From: Harmothoe impar
Taxonomy: Eukaryota > Annelida > Polychaeta > Phyllodocida > Polynoidae
NCBI GenBank assembly: GCA_947462335.1
Contig: OX381720.1
Location: 62,455,946 to 62,519,945 of the forward strand
Direction: 5' to 3'
Length of the DNA stretch: 64,000 nucleotides
The notes beneath the pieces were generated by a model. That model was not told the origin of the DNA. It saw only the letters and a list, made by a program, of their open reading frames with translations, and did not search any database. Every line of letters starts with the position of its first letter. Positions within the stretch are counted from its first letter, which is position 1. Positions 1 through 9,923 of the stretch are shown here, piece by piece. The position numbers and the translations under genes were made by a program.

Positions 1-811
1 CAGATTCAGCACTAGACATCCGGACATGTCTCGGACTGACATTGTTGACATCCAGTGACAGTCGGAGTGCCATGCTGAGAATGGTGCCCAGTTCGGCTGT
101 GCCCAGTGCCCCTGTCCAGCCCTCCACCACCTCCACACACCCCCTCACGTCACACATAAGCGGCCTCCAGGGCGTCCCCCCCTCCACACCTGCCGCCATC
201 TTGGATCTGGTCCTACCACAGAAATCCAGCAGTTCCTTGAGGTAGGAGAGGCCATGGGGGGAGAGATCAAACCTCTCCATGAGGGCGTGTATGCTGCTGT
301 TGTTGGCCGAGATGACGTCTTGGGGGGAGGCCTCAGGGTTGGCAGAACAGAAGTAGGTAGCTTGTGCCTGGTACAGCAGACGACGCAGGGAGACGTTGTT
401 CTTGGCTGTGACGGAACGTCCTGGTGTAGCTAACGGCGTCCCCTCTACGTCATAACCCTCAGCCTCCGTCACAGTAGCGTCATTGACATCCCCCAGAGAA
501 CTGATAAAGTCGTGGACGGTCACAAAGAAGGTCTGTAAAGATTTCACCATGATTGACACAAAATGCGGGCCTCCCGAGTCCCGGAGCGCCATTAGAATGT
601 CAATAACGTGATTCCTGTGCTTGACGCACGTCGCATAACGGTTGAATCGTCGCTCTATTTTCTCTACTTTCCCCAGCAGACCGTCGTAGGTGAGGGATAG
701 TTTATCAATCCGTCTTTGTAGTCGGTCTATGACGGATTCCGAGCCGTCAGACTTCTGGTTTTTGGGCCAGGATCGGTAGAATCGGCCCGGTGTGCTCAGT
801 TCTGACGCCAT
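1..811 (-). CDS. Unrecognised protein, 5' part (partial gene)
   Basis: The minus strand reads open from an ATG at 811-809 to the left edge with no stop, about 270 codons. It starts MASELSTPGRFYRSWP. Residues about 25-75 are rich in charged and heptad-like positions (SVIDRLQRRIDKLSL, GLLGKVEKIERRFNRY) and probably form a helix or short coiled coil. The rest looks alpha-helical and soluble (for example SIHALMERFDLSPHGLSYL). No signal peptide or membrane segment is visible. Codon use is GC-rich at third positions, as in the two other genes of the window, and unlike the AT-rich surroundings, which supports real coding. A CRE-like palindrome lies 21 bp upstream. The start was chosen because it is the first ATG and the reading frame directly upstream is not coding-like. 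I do not recognise the family. Whether an intron interrupts the part shown is not certain; the frame stays open throughout. Confidence 0.75.
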   Translation of the reverse strand, partial: MASELSTPGRFYRSWPKNQKSDGSESVIDRLQRRIDKLSLTYDGLLGKVEKIERRFNRYATCVKHRNHVIDILMALRDSGGPHFVSIMVKSLQTFFVTVHDFISSLGDVNDATVTEAEGYDVEGTPLATPGRSVTAKNNVSLRRLLYQAQATYFCSANPEASPQDVISANNSSIHALMERFDLSPHGLSYLKELLDFCGRTRSKMAAGVEGGTPWRPLMCDVRGCVEVVEGWTGALGTAELGTILSMALRLSLDVNNVSPRHVRMSSAES

Positions 812-831
812 CTTTTAGTTTCTGCTGAACG

Positions 832-839
832 TGACGTCA
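832..839. promoter_or_regulatory. CRE palindrome TGACGTCA in probable promoter
   Basis: A perfect TGACGTCA lies 21 bp upstream of the minus-strand start codon at 811, with a second half-site (ACGTCA) at about 848. The flank to about 910 is GC-rich and CpG-containing, like an invertebrate or vertebrate CpG-type promoter. The same octamer occurs 50 bp upstream of the ERK start codon. Binding by CREB/ATF-type factors is an inference from the motif alone. Confidence 0.5.
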
Positions 840-1086
840 CAAGACGCACGTCACTAACGCGCTCCAAGCAGATCTGGGGTCGCGGTGGTGGCCCGGGGAG
901 GAGAGTGCAGGCCTTTCCCGCGCTCGACTTGGCAATGATATTCCTTCGATATCTATGCTATCTACATCTTGAAAGGCTCGGCACAGCCATGTGAGATATC
1001 ATCTCAGTTTCAAAATGCTGCCAGCGTAGTCTCACAAACTAACTTGAGCTTGTTCTTGATACCTAGAACTTAAAGCATAGGCCTAA

Positions 1087-1354
1087 GGGAGTGTTAATTT
1101 ATTATTTACAGGGGGGGGGGTGAGATTTCGCGCGGAGGGGCAAAATATTTTTACGCCCCCGCCCCCTCGAGAGCGCGTGGAACGTTTCGTGCCCCACCTT
1201 TATTTTTGCTAAATAGGAGCTTAAATTTTTGCGCCCCCTCCTCAGGAGGGGTCAGAATTTTTTACGCCCCCCCCCCCCTCGGGAGGGGTCGGAAATTTTT
1301 ACGCCCCCCCGCAAACCCCCCCCCCCCCCCTGTAACTGATAAATGAACACTCCC
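1087..1354. mobile_element. MITE, TWA-target family (PIF/Harbinger-like), copy 1
   Basis: The terminal inverted repeats begin GGGAGTGTTAATTTATTA and end in the complement AATGAACACTCCC. The copy is flanked by the 3-bp direct repeat TAA (1084-1086 and 1355-1357). The interior is G-run/C-run rich with repeated GGGGCGTAAAAATTT-like segments and codes for nothing. TAA/TTA target duplications are the hallmark of PIF/Harbinger elements; assignment to that superfamily is inferred. A partial relative, right end only, occupies about 1507-1619. Confidence 0.8.
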
Positions 1355-1619
1355 TAACTTAGTTATAGGCCTACTACATGTATCAGCATCTGGAAAACAT
1401 AGCCCTAGGTAGGCTTGCATCCAAGTTCAATATTGGTGTGAGTGAGAGCTCTTCAGGGACTTTGGGATCACGAAGCATAAATTGGTATTAATGATTCTGT
1501 AGGTCTAGTCCAGCAAAAAAAAATTGGGCGAAAATTTTTCGAGGGGAGGGGGCGTAAAAAATGTTCACGCCTCCATGCGAAATCACAACCGCCCCTGTAA
1601 TTAATAAATGAACACTCCC

Positions 1620-1745
1620 TTAGTGACATGGGACATGAGAAATCTCAGAGACAGTGACATGGGACATGGTCATTTCTTAAAATCGACATGGCGATATGAG
1701 CATTTCTTAAAATCGACATGTGATATGAGGACCCCCCCCATAGAG
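1620..1745. repeat. Dispersed GACATGG / AAAATCGACATGG repeat fragment
   Basis: The segment has reiterated GTGACATGGGACATGG and TTTCTTAAAATCGACATGG motifs. Similar stretches occur at about 10875-10990, 15745-15980 and 16060-16290, the last in the opposite orientation. It appears to be an old foldback repeat family. No coding signal. Confidence 0.55.
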
Positions 1746-2019
1746 ACACTCCAGAATGTCCAACTGCCAAATTTGTGGTGCAGCCTATAGGCCCTACATG
1801 AGGCTTATTATGTGCAAGGTTTTACGGGATTAATAAATAGACAGAGGTCTATGATGATCTCTTTGAATGACAGGTGTCTCCATGAGTGGGTTGCATCACA
1901 CAAGGCGGAGCCGAGTGTCATGCAACACAAGGTCCCATCAGTTTCTCTACTGGGGTGTGGGAATGGCTATTCTGGTACTTAGGCATAGTAACTTTGTTTC
2001 TCCAGATGAAATAAATAGA

Positions 2020-2149
2020 CAAAGGTGCACAAGTTTTAGTCTGTTGACGCTCGGACCGCATTTCACTCGGCCTGCAGCCTCGTAGAATACGGCCTGAGCT
2101 CAACGCGTGAAATAACCCTGTCAACAGGATAAAACTAGTGCACCTTTGT
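2020..2149. mobile_element. Foldback MITE with CGTGAAATAACCC motif
   Basis: The left arm AAAGGTGCACAAGTTTTAGT is answered by an inverted right arm ending in ATAAAACTAGTGCACCTTTGT. The centre holds the motif TGAAATAACCCTGTCAACAG and the phrase CGGCCTGCAGCCTCG. A closely related copy lies at about 52220-52371, and a one-armed relative near 31240-31350. Related sequence fills much of 1825-2690, including two copies of a segment around TTTCTCCA. No protein is encoded. Confidence 0.65.
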
Positions 2150-2394
2150 ATTTATTTTTCATGTTTTTCGATTCAAATTACAAGAAATATGATAGGGGGA
2201 ACCTAAAATAGCTTATTTCTACTCTATTAATGTAAACAAACCGCCATTTTGATGATGTCACAGGGCTGTGAAATACGGCCATGGGTTATTTCACGGTGGA
2301 TTTGTAATAAAGTTTTTCTTGGTTAAATCAAGGAAGAAGCCGTATTTCATGAAAAACAATGCTTAATAATTCCTGTTCCTCCTGTGTATTAGTG

Positions 2395-2712
2395 AAAATC
2401 GGCAAGTTTGCGGGTATTTATTGCATACATATAAAAATTTCGCGGATTTTTTATTTCCGTGAAAATCGCGAAAATATATACCCAGCAAAGTAGACAGAGG
2501 TCCACGATAATCTGTCTGAATGACAGGTTTCTCCACGAGTGGGACCTTAAAACGACATTTAAAGATTGGTTTCACAACTATACCGTGGAGAATCGAGCTG
2601 TAGAGAAGGATCATCAGTTTCTCCACGGGGGTGTGGAGAACGGCCGTTCTAGTACTTAAGCTTAGTAACTTTGTTTCTCCACATGGAATAAATAAAGTAC
2701 TTTCACAGTGGT
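2395..2712. mobile_element. Degenerate MITE with ACTTTCACAG end
   Basis: The segment around 2395-2485 (GTGAAAATCGGCAAG, AAAAATTTCGCGGATTTT, GCGAAAATATATACCCAGC) and the end AAAGTACTTTCACAGTGG at 2695-2712 match the compact copy at 60525-60673. Between them lies a second, unrelated repeat (about 2486-2690), so this copy looks split by an insertion. It sits just upstream of the first coding exon of the dispanin-like gene. Confidence 0.5.
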
Positions 2713-2786
2713 AAATCCATATCCAGGTTACCCAGGTTAATACCCTTATTAATAATGCTTAATAACTGTTCCTCTGTGTGTTTCAG

Positions 2787-2969
2787 GATGTCCAACTACT
2801 ACCACCCGGGCATGCACTCCAACCCTGCGTACCAGGGGGAGAAGCAGCGCAGTGCGGACCCCAACAACGTGGTGGTCCAGATGGGGTCTAACGGCTACGG
2901 AGAACACCCCCGCTGGTCCTGGTGCTCCACCGTCTGGGCCATGATCTCCGCCATCTGTTGCTCCTCACT
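2787..2969 (+). CDS. Dispanin-like gene, first coding exon
   Basis: The exon follows TGTGTGTTTCAG at 2775-2786, carries ATG at 2788-2790, and ends in ...TCACT before GTAAGT at 2970. It encodes the polar N-terminus and most of the first hydrophobic segment (60 codons plus 2 nt). Confidence 0.82.
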
Positions 2970-5623
2970 GTAAGTCCATTTATTCTAATTCTAAATATAT
3001 ATTTATTTTCCAAAAGAAATCATTGTATTATCTTAAAATGCGGAGGGAAACGTTTTTAAGATTGCTGCTTTTAAGATTGGAAAGATTTTCTTGTGCATGT
3101 TGCCAGGAGAGTATGTCCGTTAGGGAGTGTTCATTTATTAGTTACCGGTGGGGGGGGGGGGGGGCTGGTGGGTTGGGGGGGCGTAAAAATTTCCTACCCC
3201 TCCTGAGGGGGGGGGGCGTAAAAAATTTAGATGGTGGGCAAAAAATTTCCAGCACCTTCGGCAAGGGGGGGGGGGCGCAAAATGTTCCACGCGCTATCGA
3301 AGGGGGGAGGGGCGTAAATTCACGTCTCTGCGCGAAATCTCACCCCCCTCCCCCTGTAACTAATAAATGAACACTCCCTTAGTCTTAGTGCCCAAACCAG
3401 GGTGCAGTCAGCACTGCACCCAGTGAGGCGGTTACATGAGCACCACCTAGTGAGTAGACGGCTAACTAACTGGTGCAATACACCTCAGTGCCCCCTGTGG
3501 GTGACAACTGGAACCATATACATCATGTAATGGATTTAGAGACTATGGAGAAGGGGTACGTTTATATTTGAGATTATATAACAGGGTAAGTAATATTCAA
3601 GAGGTTTAGAGACATATTTAAGTAAATACAAATTTACAGAGTAATGGGAAATAACAGATTCAAATTCATATATTTCACAGATTTAACTCATTAGAGTTTA
3701 CATGCAATAAATCAGTGACTGGGTTATTAAAATGTTAAGATTATGTTTAATTCACAGCTAAAAATATTTCTTATTCATAAGTCAAATTCTGTTGTGCACA
3801 GTCGACTAGTTTACAAACATTTTCTCTTGAAAAATTATATAAAATCCTGATTTTCCCATGTTTTTGAATTCTTTTTCGTAAACCCTTTTCTTAAAATTGG
3901 TTTGATGCACCAATTTATCTCTGGTAAGTAACTCGCCGGTGCTGCATTGGTGCATCATGCTAACCCTTTGGGAGTGTCTCAGCCGAGTGGTGTCGGCATG
4001 ATGCTTGGATGCAACACTGGTTAGTTACCCACCAGGGCTACATTCATGCATCATGACGACCAAGGCCATGATGTATTAATGTGCCTCTACATGGGTAAAA
4101 ATCGACACGGGCGACACAGCCGTTTTAGGCCCTTTTAAAAATCGACGGACACAGGAAAATCGGGGATAAAAATCGACACACAGGGTTTTTTCTCTATGTT
4201 CTTATATAGCTAAAAATCGACACAATGCCACTTCCCTACTGCTAAAATTCGACCCGGCGACACGGTCAAAATTGCGGGTACCCATGTAGAGGCACATTAA
4301 TGCATAATGCCGCCTTTACACCACAGTTGGCTGAGAAAACAAAAGAAATGACTGTATTTTAGCTACATGGCTGTATATGTATGAAGTCCATTGAGCACAC
4401 TCTCCTTCTGTGAGTGTAAGTCAGATATCATACGCATGACTAGCTGCATAAGTGTCATAAGCCTTTGACAATGGTAGTTATCCACGCCTGGCGCCATGGA
4501 CAATTACCCTATCCTTGACCTACAACAGTTATACAGCAAGAGATGGGTTAGGGGCTAATTTGGGGTCGATTTTTATCATTCATGTAAAGAACATAATAGT
4601 GTCCATCATGTCCATACAAATATGTGTGTAGCTTATAAAATCAGTCCCATCCTTATAAATACATTAAATATAGAGTAAACCTGGTCAGAATAGGTCAGGG
4701 GACCCGTCACTTTTACAGAGGGGGTCTCCTGACCTGATTTTCTCTATATTTAATGTATTTGTAATCAACATGAATGATTTAAAAAGCTACACATACATTT
4801 ATATGGACATTATGAACACAAAATCGTTCTTTAAATGAAAAATAAAAATCGACCCCAAATTAGCTCTAACCCATCTTTAAAGAGTGAAACATCCATGACT
4901 CATTACAACCATGACTCCTGCAGACTTGTACCATATACTTAAAGAGTGAAACATCCATGACTCATTACAACCATGACTCCCTGCAGACTTGTACCATATA
5001 CTTAAAGAGTGAAACATCCATGACTCATTACAACCATTACTCCTGCAGACTTGTACCATATACTTAAAGAGTGAAACATCCATGACTCATTACAACCATG
5101 ACTCCCTGCAGACTTGTACCATATACTTAAAGAGTGAAACATCCATGACTCATTACAACCATTACTCCTGCAGACTTGTACCATATACTTAAAGAGTGAA
5201 ACAACCATGACTCATTACAACCATTCCTCCTGCAGACTTGTACCATATACTTAAAGAGTGAAACATCCATGACTCATTACAACCATTACTCCCTGCAGAC
5301 TTGTACCATATACTTAAAGAGTGAAACATCCATGACTCATTACAACCATTACTCCCTGCAGGTGTGGCTGTCTGGGCGTGCTGTGCTCGGTGCTGTCCTA
5401 CGCGGACCACAAGTCAGGAGACTACGACCGGGCGCGCTACAAGCGACGTTGGTCCTGGTGCTGCTCCATGACCGGCATCATCCTGGTCCTCGCGCTCGTC
5501 ACGGCCGTCCTTGTCGCTGCCCTCGTGTTCGGGCAGCAGATTGCCTCTGCCCTCTGCCCGTCCTACCGCGGGTTGGGGCAGGGCGACCCCTGGTTGTCAT
5601 TCTGTATGGCATACGGCAACTAA
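2788..5623 (+). CDS. CD225/dispanin-like small membrane protein (two coding exons)
   Basis: Joining 2788-2969 and 5362-5623 gives a complete 147-residue protein with a TAA stop at 5621. The N-terminus is polar (MSNYYHPGMHSNPAYQGEKQ). A first hydrophobic segment spans about residues 47-70, with a cysteine cluster (ICCSSLCGC) typical of palmitoylated family members. A basic intracellular-type loop follows with the signature DHKSGDYDRARYKRR, which resembles the AxxxGDYxxAxxxSxxA loop of CD225/dispanin proteins. A second hydrophobic segment spans about 96-120 (GIILVLALVTAVLVAALVF). The family includes IFITM, PRRT and SynDIG proteins, which act in membrane trafficking or fusion control; the specific role here is unknown. 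The intron is phase 2 (CT/G giving Leu61). An acceptor directly before the ATG (TTTCAG/GATG at 2781-2790) implies an upstream non-coding exon. A poly(A) signal follows at 5850. Confidence 0.85.
3123..3378. mobile_element. MITE, TWA-target family, copy 2 (in the dispanin intron)
   Basis: The ends are GGGAGTGTTCATTTATTAG and AATAAATGAACACTCCC, with TTA duplicated at 3120-3122 and 3379-3381. The interior is made of G-runs followed by CGTAAAAAATTT-like blocks. Its apparent 115-codon open frame is a by-product of low complexity. Confidence 0.8.
4081..4295. mobile_element. MITE, GTGCCTCTACATGGGTA family, copy 1
   Basis: Inverted ends GTGCCTCTACATGGGTA and TACCCATGTAGAGGCAC bound a non-coding interior rich in AAAAATCGACAC. 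Flanking ATTAAT is present on both sides. Read as an 8-bp duplication (TATTAATG/CATTAATG) it would be hAT-like, with one mismatch. A second copy in opposite orientation is at 36516-36726. Confidence 0.75.
4310..4875. other. Intronic stretch, no gene seen
   Basis: AT-rich intron sequence of the dispanin-like gene. It includes a short inverted pair around 4676-4760 (ATAGAGTAAACCTGGTCAG... and ...CTGACCTGATTTTCTCTATAT) and similar phrases ATTTTTATCATTCATG and GACCCCAAATTAGC at 4560-4600 and 4850-4865, which suggests a decayed foldback element. No coding signal. Confidence 0.5.
4879..5361 (+). repeat. 62/63-bp minisatellite containing the 3' splice site, 8 units
   Basis: Units start with AAAGAGTGAAACATCCATGA at 4879, 4941, 5004, 5066, 5129, 5191, 5253 and 5316. 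Each unit ends in ACTCC(C)TGCAG; the last CTGCAG (5356-5361) is the genuine acceptor of the next coding exon. The seven upstream copies are decoy acceptors. If one were used, the frame would read CT/A CTT GTA CCA TAT ACT TAA and stop at once. The array therefore looks like tandem growth of the intron end. Confidence 0.93.
5362..5623 (+). CDS. Dispanin-like gene, second coding exon with stop
   Basis: It begins G TGT GGC TGT directly after CCCTGCAG and runs to TAA at 5621-5623. It encodes the end of the first hydrophobic segment, the GDYDRARYKRR loop, the second hydrophobic segment and a short hydrophilic C-terminus (SYRGLGQGDPWLSFCMAYGN). Confidence 0.87.
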
Positions 5624-5849
5624 GTTTGGGGTATTGTGAGTTCTCCGGTGTTGATGAACATGTGCTGGTTCCTACAGCCTATAAAGGTACCAGATGGGCA
5701 GACCAGGAACCAGCTTCAGTTCCCGCTGGTTCCTTCAACACATGGGTACCAGCGGATGTGAGCCTCACAGGAACCAGCTTCAGCGTTTGTCGCACCTAGT
5801 TGCATCCAGATGGCAGCACCTCTGGGCTGGCCGAATTATTTGAAGCAGA

Positions 5850-5855
5850 AATAAA
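5850..5855 (+). promoter_or_regulatory. Poly(A) signal AATAAA of the dispanin-like gene
   Basis: AATAAA lies 227 bp after the stop codon in the same strand, a normal distance for a 3' UTR. The UTR before it contains a small inverted pair of GGAACCAGC/GCTGGTTCC phrases (5665-5790). Confidence 0.65.
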
Positions 5856-5884
5856 GATTTAGAGTGTGGTATTTTCCTTAACCT

Positions 5885-6110
5885 TTTAAGGGGCACATAG
5901 TGCTTTACTATGCTATGCCCATTGTTATCATGATGCATTTATGCATCAGTACTTGCATCATGCCAACTGTACAGGGTTTATACTCTTCCAAAGGGTCGGG
6001 ATGATGCACAAAGACAGTGCTGGCGCGTTACTCACCAGCACTGCATTGGTGCATCATGACGGCAAATGATGCTACAAAGTAACAAGGCAGGTTATACCCT
6101 TATAAGGTTA
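5885..6110. repeat. Dispersed ATGCAT foldback repeat (copy downstream of the dispanin gene)
   Basis: The unit has the wording TTAAGGGGCACATAGTGCTT, GATGCATTTATGCATCA, GCTGGCGCGTTACTCACCAG and CATTGGTGCATCATGACG. The ends read ACCTTTTAAGG on the left and TTATAAGGTTAAGG on the right. This family, built from CATGATGCATGAATGCAG and its complement and ending in AACCCTTTAAGG, recurs at about 3900-4080, 17580-17800, 18000-18240, 22540-22720, 29220-29340, 33060-34110, 46170-46590, 47220-47360 and 62700-62950. Confidence 0.65.
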
Positions 6111-6544
6111 AGGATGTCCTTGACATTGACTGTACAAAGAGCAGAGGTGTAACACATCACCAGACCTGGAGGATGCTAATTGGAGTTATAAACTTTCAGG
6201 AATTATACAAGAAGATAATGTACATAAACTGCCCCTGTAGGCTGAAACGTCTACACAACACATTCAGTTATTACATTCCAATAGCTTTTGTGCATAAATT
6301 TGTGTATTTAATTTGTTCTGTCGACCCTGTATATATTCGGTATCACAGTGGGTTTGTACGTGAGCATCGTTCTTTCGTTTCGTTTTATTCATCATTGAGC
6401 GCGTGTCCGTATTAATGGTGGAGTTATCCTTAAATAGAGCAGTTCGTAGACTGGTATAGGTCTGTGACTACAACATTGCATTATGAGGTTTATGTTGCTT
6501 GATAGCTGTGTAATATAATGATGGGGGTTGATACCATGAACTTA

Positions 6545-6862
6545 GGCCACTCAAAAAAAAAGGTTGTTTCTCATCACAGCGCGCATCATAAAAATCATGA
6601 TCTGGGAAAAACTTCTCTTTTTTAAAAACATTTTTGATGAAAAACATGTTAAAATTGGAAAAGTATTGGCAAATTTGATATCAAGTTAGGGCTTATGCTG
6701 TAATAACATGCATTATAACAATCTTTTATGATCAATAAACTCTGAATTACTAAAGTGTTAAAATTTATCTAAAAACTATTTCAGCTTCAATTTTTAAAAA
6801 AAAAGCGCTCGTCATATTTTTCACAGCTTAGTGATGAGAAACAATTTTCTATTTGAGTGGCC
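6545..6862. mobile_element. MITE, GGCCACT family with TTA target duplication, copy 1
   Basis: Ends GGCCACTCAAAAAAAAAGG and the inverted ATTTGAGTGGCC bound an AT-rich interior; the subterminal TTTCTCATCAC/GTGATGAGAAA is also inverted. TTA is duplicated at 6542-6544 and 6863-6865. A second copy with the same target rule lies at 62406-62691. Confidence 0.8.
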
Positions 6863-7094
6863 TTATAAACTAGGAGGCGAATGGAGCTTTTCAATAGACT
6901 AAATATATATACTTGACAAACACTACATATTCTAACCCTTATTTTATGTAATAATGTGACTATTTTGTTATTGTCAAACAATTGAACTTGAAAGTTGGGC
7001 ATATTGCAGTTGATTTAGTCCAAAGAGTTATTTCAGCAGAAGGTTCTGCAGTTTGCTGCCGTATCAATAAGTATTGGATCTGTGTCAACATGTT

Positions 7095-7150
7095 TTACGT
7101 CATGGGTGACGTCATGTGTGACGTCATGGGTGGCGTCATGGGTGACGTCA
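7095..7150. promoter_or_regulatory. 12-bp tandem repeat of CRE sites
   Basis: GTGACGTCATGG-type units repeat about every 12 bp. Perfect TGACGTCA octamers occur at 7107-7114, 7119-7126 and 7143-7150; a variant TGGCGTCA is at 7131-7138 and TTACGTCA at 7095-7102. The cluster is about 1.5 kb past the dispanin stop codon. It could be a CREB/ATF-responsive element or a chance microsatellite; the sequence cannot decide. Confidence 0.6.
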
Positions 7151-7159
7151 TGGCTGGCT

Positions 7160-8225
7160 CAGTGCATCATGAGCAATGTAAATAAACAAAGGTATGTTAT
7201 GGGGGAGGGGCATTCATACAGGGAAATAGAGGCGGATCATTGGTTTAATTATCAAGAAACACGTAGGAACCTTATTAAAAGGCTCAATATGTTAACTAAA
7301 TGTGCATACTGATTATTACATGGTATTATGTAGCTTTTGTATATCATAATTCGGTGATATCATAGACAATAGAGAAATATTAACCGTGTGAAACTAAGAT
7401 GTGAAATTAACATGTGAATCATTACTTGAGGTTGGATAGCCGACAAATGTTGCTCTAAGTTGAAGTTTAACGCAACATTCCGTTATTAAAGGGTTATCAA
7501 CGATACTATTGGTCTGGTATGACCTACGGTCCACTACACTTGACTAGAGTATAGTCATTTGGCATGTGTTCATTTCCTTAGAAGTGCAAAGTAATCATGT
7601 GTTTTGTCCAGGTAGACTCCTTCTTTAATATACATGTTGCTATGAGGCTATGAATCTATTGTACACGTTATGACATAATCATCCTGCCCCTGCTATTTAA
7701 TGTATCAAAAACAGTTTGTGTCAGAAGGATGTGCAAGAGTATATATTGTTTATAATCACATTTTTTAATAATAAAACATATTTTTAAAAAGCATATTTTT
7801 GTTGGTGTATATATATACATTTTTTACACTATGATTATGGAGCTTGAAGAGAACTCTGATCAGACAAGGAGGTCAGTGTTGGCCAGTTTCAGACTAAATC
7901 ACGTCCATGTTTACTAGCAGTCAAATCATAGAATAGAATAAATCAGTCAGAGTTAAAAGGTAGTTTTTTAGTCGTCGTGAAAGCCTTTTTTTCTCCAACA
8001 AGCAATGGTTCTCCATTATTCTCTATAGAACATAGTCTACTTGATGAGAAACCTCTGCGGGGGCTGTAGAATGTGAAACGTAACTTCTTAGGTGAAGCGA
8101 AGAGGTTATGTACTATATATCTATAGCTCCAAAGATAGCTAAAGATCTGAGCAGGGCTTACTTCTGCATTGAGATTCCTCTATAGTGTATGAGATACAAT
8201 AGGCCAAGAGCCTGACCTGCCATAT
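7160..8225. other. Intergenic stretch, no gene or clear repeat seen
   Basis: AT-rich sequence between the dispanin-like gene and the next foldback element. I see only short simple-sequence tracts (for example TGTATATATATACA near 7805) and no plausible coding frame. Confidence 0.5.
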
Positions 8226-8227
8226 AT

Positions 8228-9152
8228 GGGCATGACTACCATTCAAAGGCACTAAGTGCCCCCTTTGCTTTTCTTATAGGCAGGGGGGACAACGCCGCGG
8301 CTCCACCTGGTGTTAAACGCAAGCGTAACATTGTCCTGGCCTGCAGCCAAATGGATGATCAGTGGTGTGAGAGCCATCAGGTGGTGACACCACTGCCAGT
8401 TAAGGGAACTAACTATTATAGGATATAGTGGCATTGTGTGCTCATTAGACATAATCTATTCAACCACAAGCACTGATGCTCCCATATGCTCCACTTGATA
8501 TTTCTATTCATAATTTATCATTCTATTCAATTTCAATTATAGACTCAGTAGAACTTCTCTTTAAAGTTTGCAGTAACAGTTCAAAGTTGACTAATCTTTG
8601 ACTCCCTGGACAACTAAATGTCACCTCAATTAGCATAGATTTCTCTATTTGCATGCATTGACATTGCTCTAACATGTATCGGTCTCAAAGGGTTAAGTCT
8701 TTTTGATGCGGATGTAGCATTGACTTTCTGTCACATGTGGTGTTATTAGAGTATAATGACATTTTGTCAGACAGGCTAAGTTGAAGGGCTAACAGATCAG
8801 TGGACAATGTTACGCATGCGTTTACCACCAGGCGGAGCCGCGGCGTTTCCCCCCCTGCTTATAGGTATATGTCTGAAGTATCTGAAAATATGAGGTGGAC
8901 CTGTGACATTAGTAGCTTAAGGTCAGGGCAGGCCCGTTTCCATGGCGTTTACATAAATGGCTATGAATATGGTTTAGATTAATATTTTTGATCATTTCAA
9001 GTCCTAAGATATACTACTCAATGAGCCCAGCTAGAAAATATATTGTGGTCAACCTTGGTCATTATTTTCAAGGTCTAATAATGAAAAATGTCACTTAGAC
9101 ATAGCTATAAGAAAATCATGGGGGGCACTTAATGCCTCTGTAGGGTAGTCAA
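8228..9152. mobile_element. Foldback element about 0.9 kb long
   Basis: Outer arms: CATGACTACC...AAAGGCACTAAGTGCCCC (8230-8263) and the inverted GGGGGCACTTAATGCCT...GGGTAGTC (9120-9151). Inner arms: ATAGGCAGGGGGG...CGCCGCGGCTCCACCTGG (about 8275-8338) and its inverted partner CCAGGCGGAGCCGCGGCG...CTGCTTATAG (about 8798-8864). The arrangement is that of a foldback DNA transposon or an inverted duplication. No transposase is visible. Confidence 0.65.
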
Positions 9153-9195
9153 AACTGGTATGGCTCATGGACTACAAGGATGAAAGCGAATTTAA

Positions 9196-9492
9196 GGGAG
9201 TGATCATTTTTTAACAACAGGGGGGGTGGTGGGTTTACGTGCGGAGCGTGCAAAATTTCTTACACCCCCCCCTGTCGAGGGGTCAACATTTCCCCCCCCC
9301 CTTTTACGGCCAAAAATTGGCTCTTGCGCGGGCCTTTTGATGCATAGTAACGCGCGGGCTTTTTTTTTGGCTCAAAACAGGTTAAATTATTTTGACCCCC
9401 CCAAGAGGGGTCCAAATTTTTTTGCCCCCTCCGGTCAAGGGGTCCAAATTTCCCCCCCCCCCCCGCCCTGTTGTTAAAAAATGATCACTCCC
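9196..9492. mobile_element. MITE, TWA-target family, copy 3
   Basis: Ends GGGAGTGATCATTTTTTAAC and GTTAAAAAATGATCACTCCC, with TAA duplicated at 9193-9195 and 9493-9495. The interior alternates C-runs with AAATTT blocks. Confidence 0.82.
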
Positions 9493-9593
9493 TAATGTTA
9501 ATGTAACATTGGGTAACTCGCACATCAAGTGATACTATAGTGAGGTGGACTTCCCAAAGGTATCCTGATCTCACGGGCACCCACTGAGCTTAA

Positions 9594-9923
9594 GGGAGTG
9601 TTCATTTATTATTTACAGGGGGGGGGTGGTGGGGTTTGGGGGGGGGGGGGCGTAAAAATTTTCGACCCCTTCTGAGGGGGGGGGCGTAAAAAAATCTGAC
9701 CCCTCTTGAGGGGGGGGCGTAAAAATTTAAGCCCCTTTTTAGCCAAAAAGCCCGCGCGTTACTATAGTTCAAAGGGGGGGGGGGGCGAAAAATTTTCGCC
9801 GCCTTCGGCGAGGGGGGCGCGAAACGTTACACGTGCTCTCGAGGGGGGGGGCGTAAAAAATTTTCGCCCCTCCGCGCGAAATCTCACCACCCCCCCCCCT
9901 GTAATTAATAAATGAACACTCCC
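9594..9923. mobile_element. MITE, TWA-target family, copy 4
   Basis: Ends GGGAGTGTTCATTTATTA and TAATAAATGAACACTCCC. TTAA flanks both sides (9590-9593 and 9924-9927). It lies 100 bp from copy 3 in a separate insertion. Confidence 0.82.

Noticed and set aside
5269..5799. 176-codon plus-strand frame overlapping the dispanin second exon
   Set aside because: It is the alternative frame through the repeat and exon 5362-5623; the spliced CD225-like frame explains the exon and its stop.
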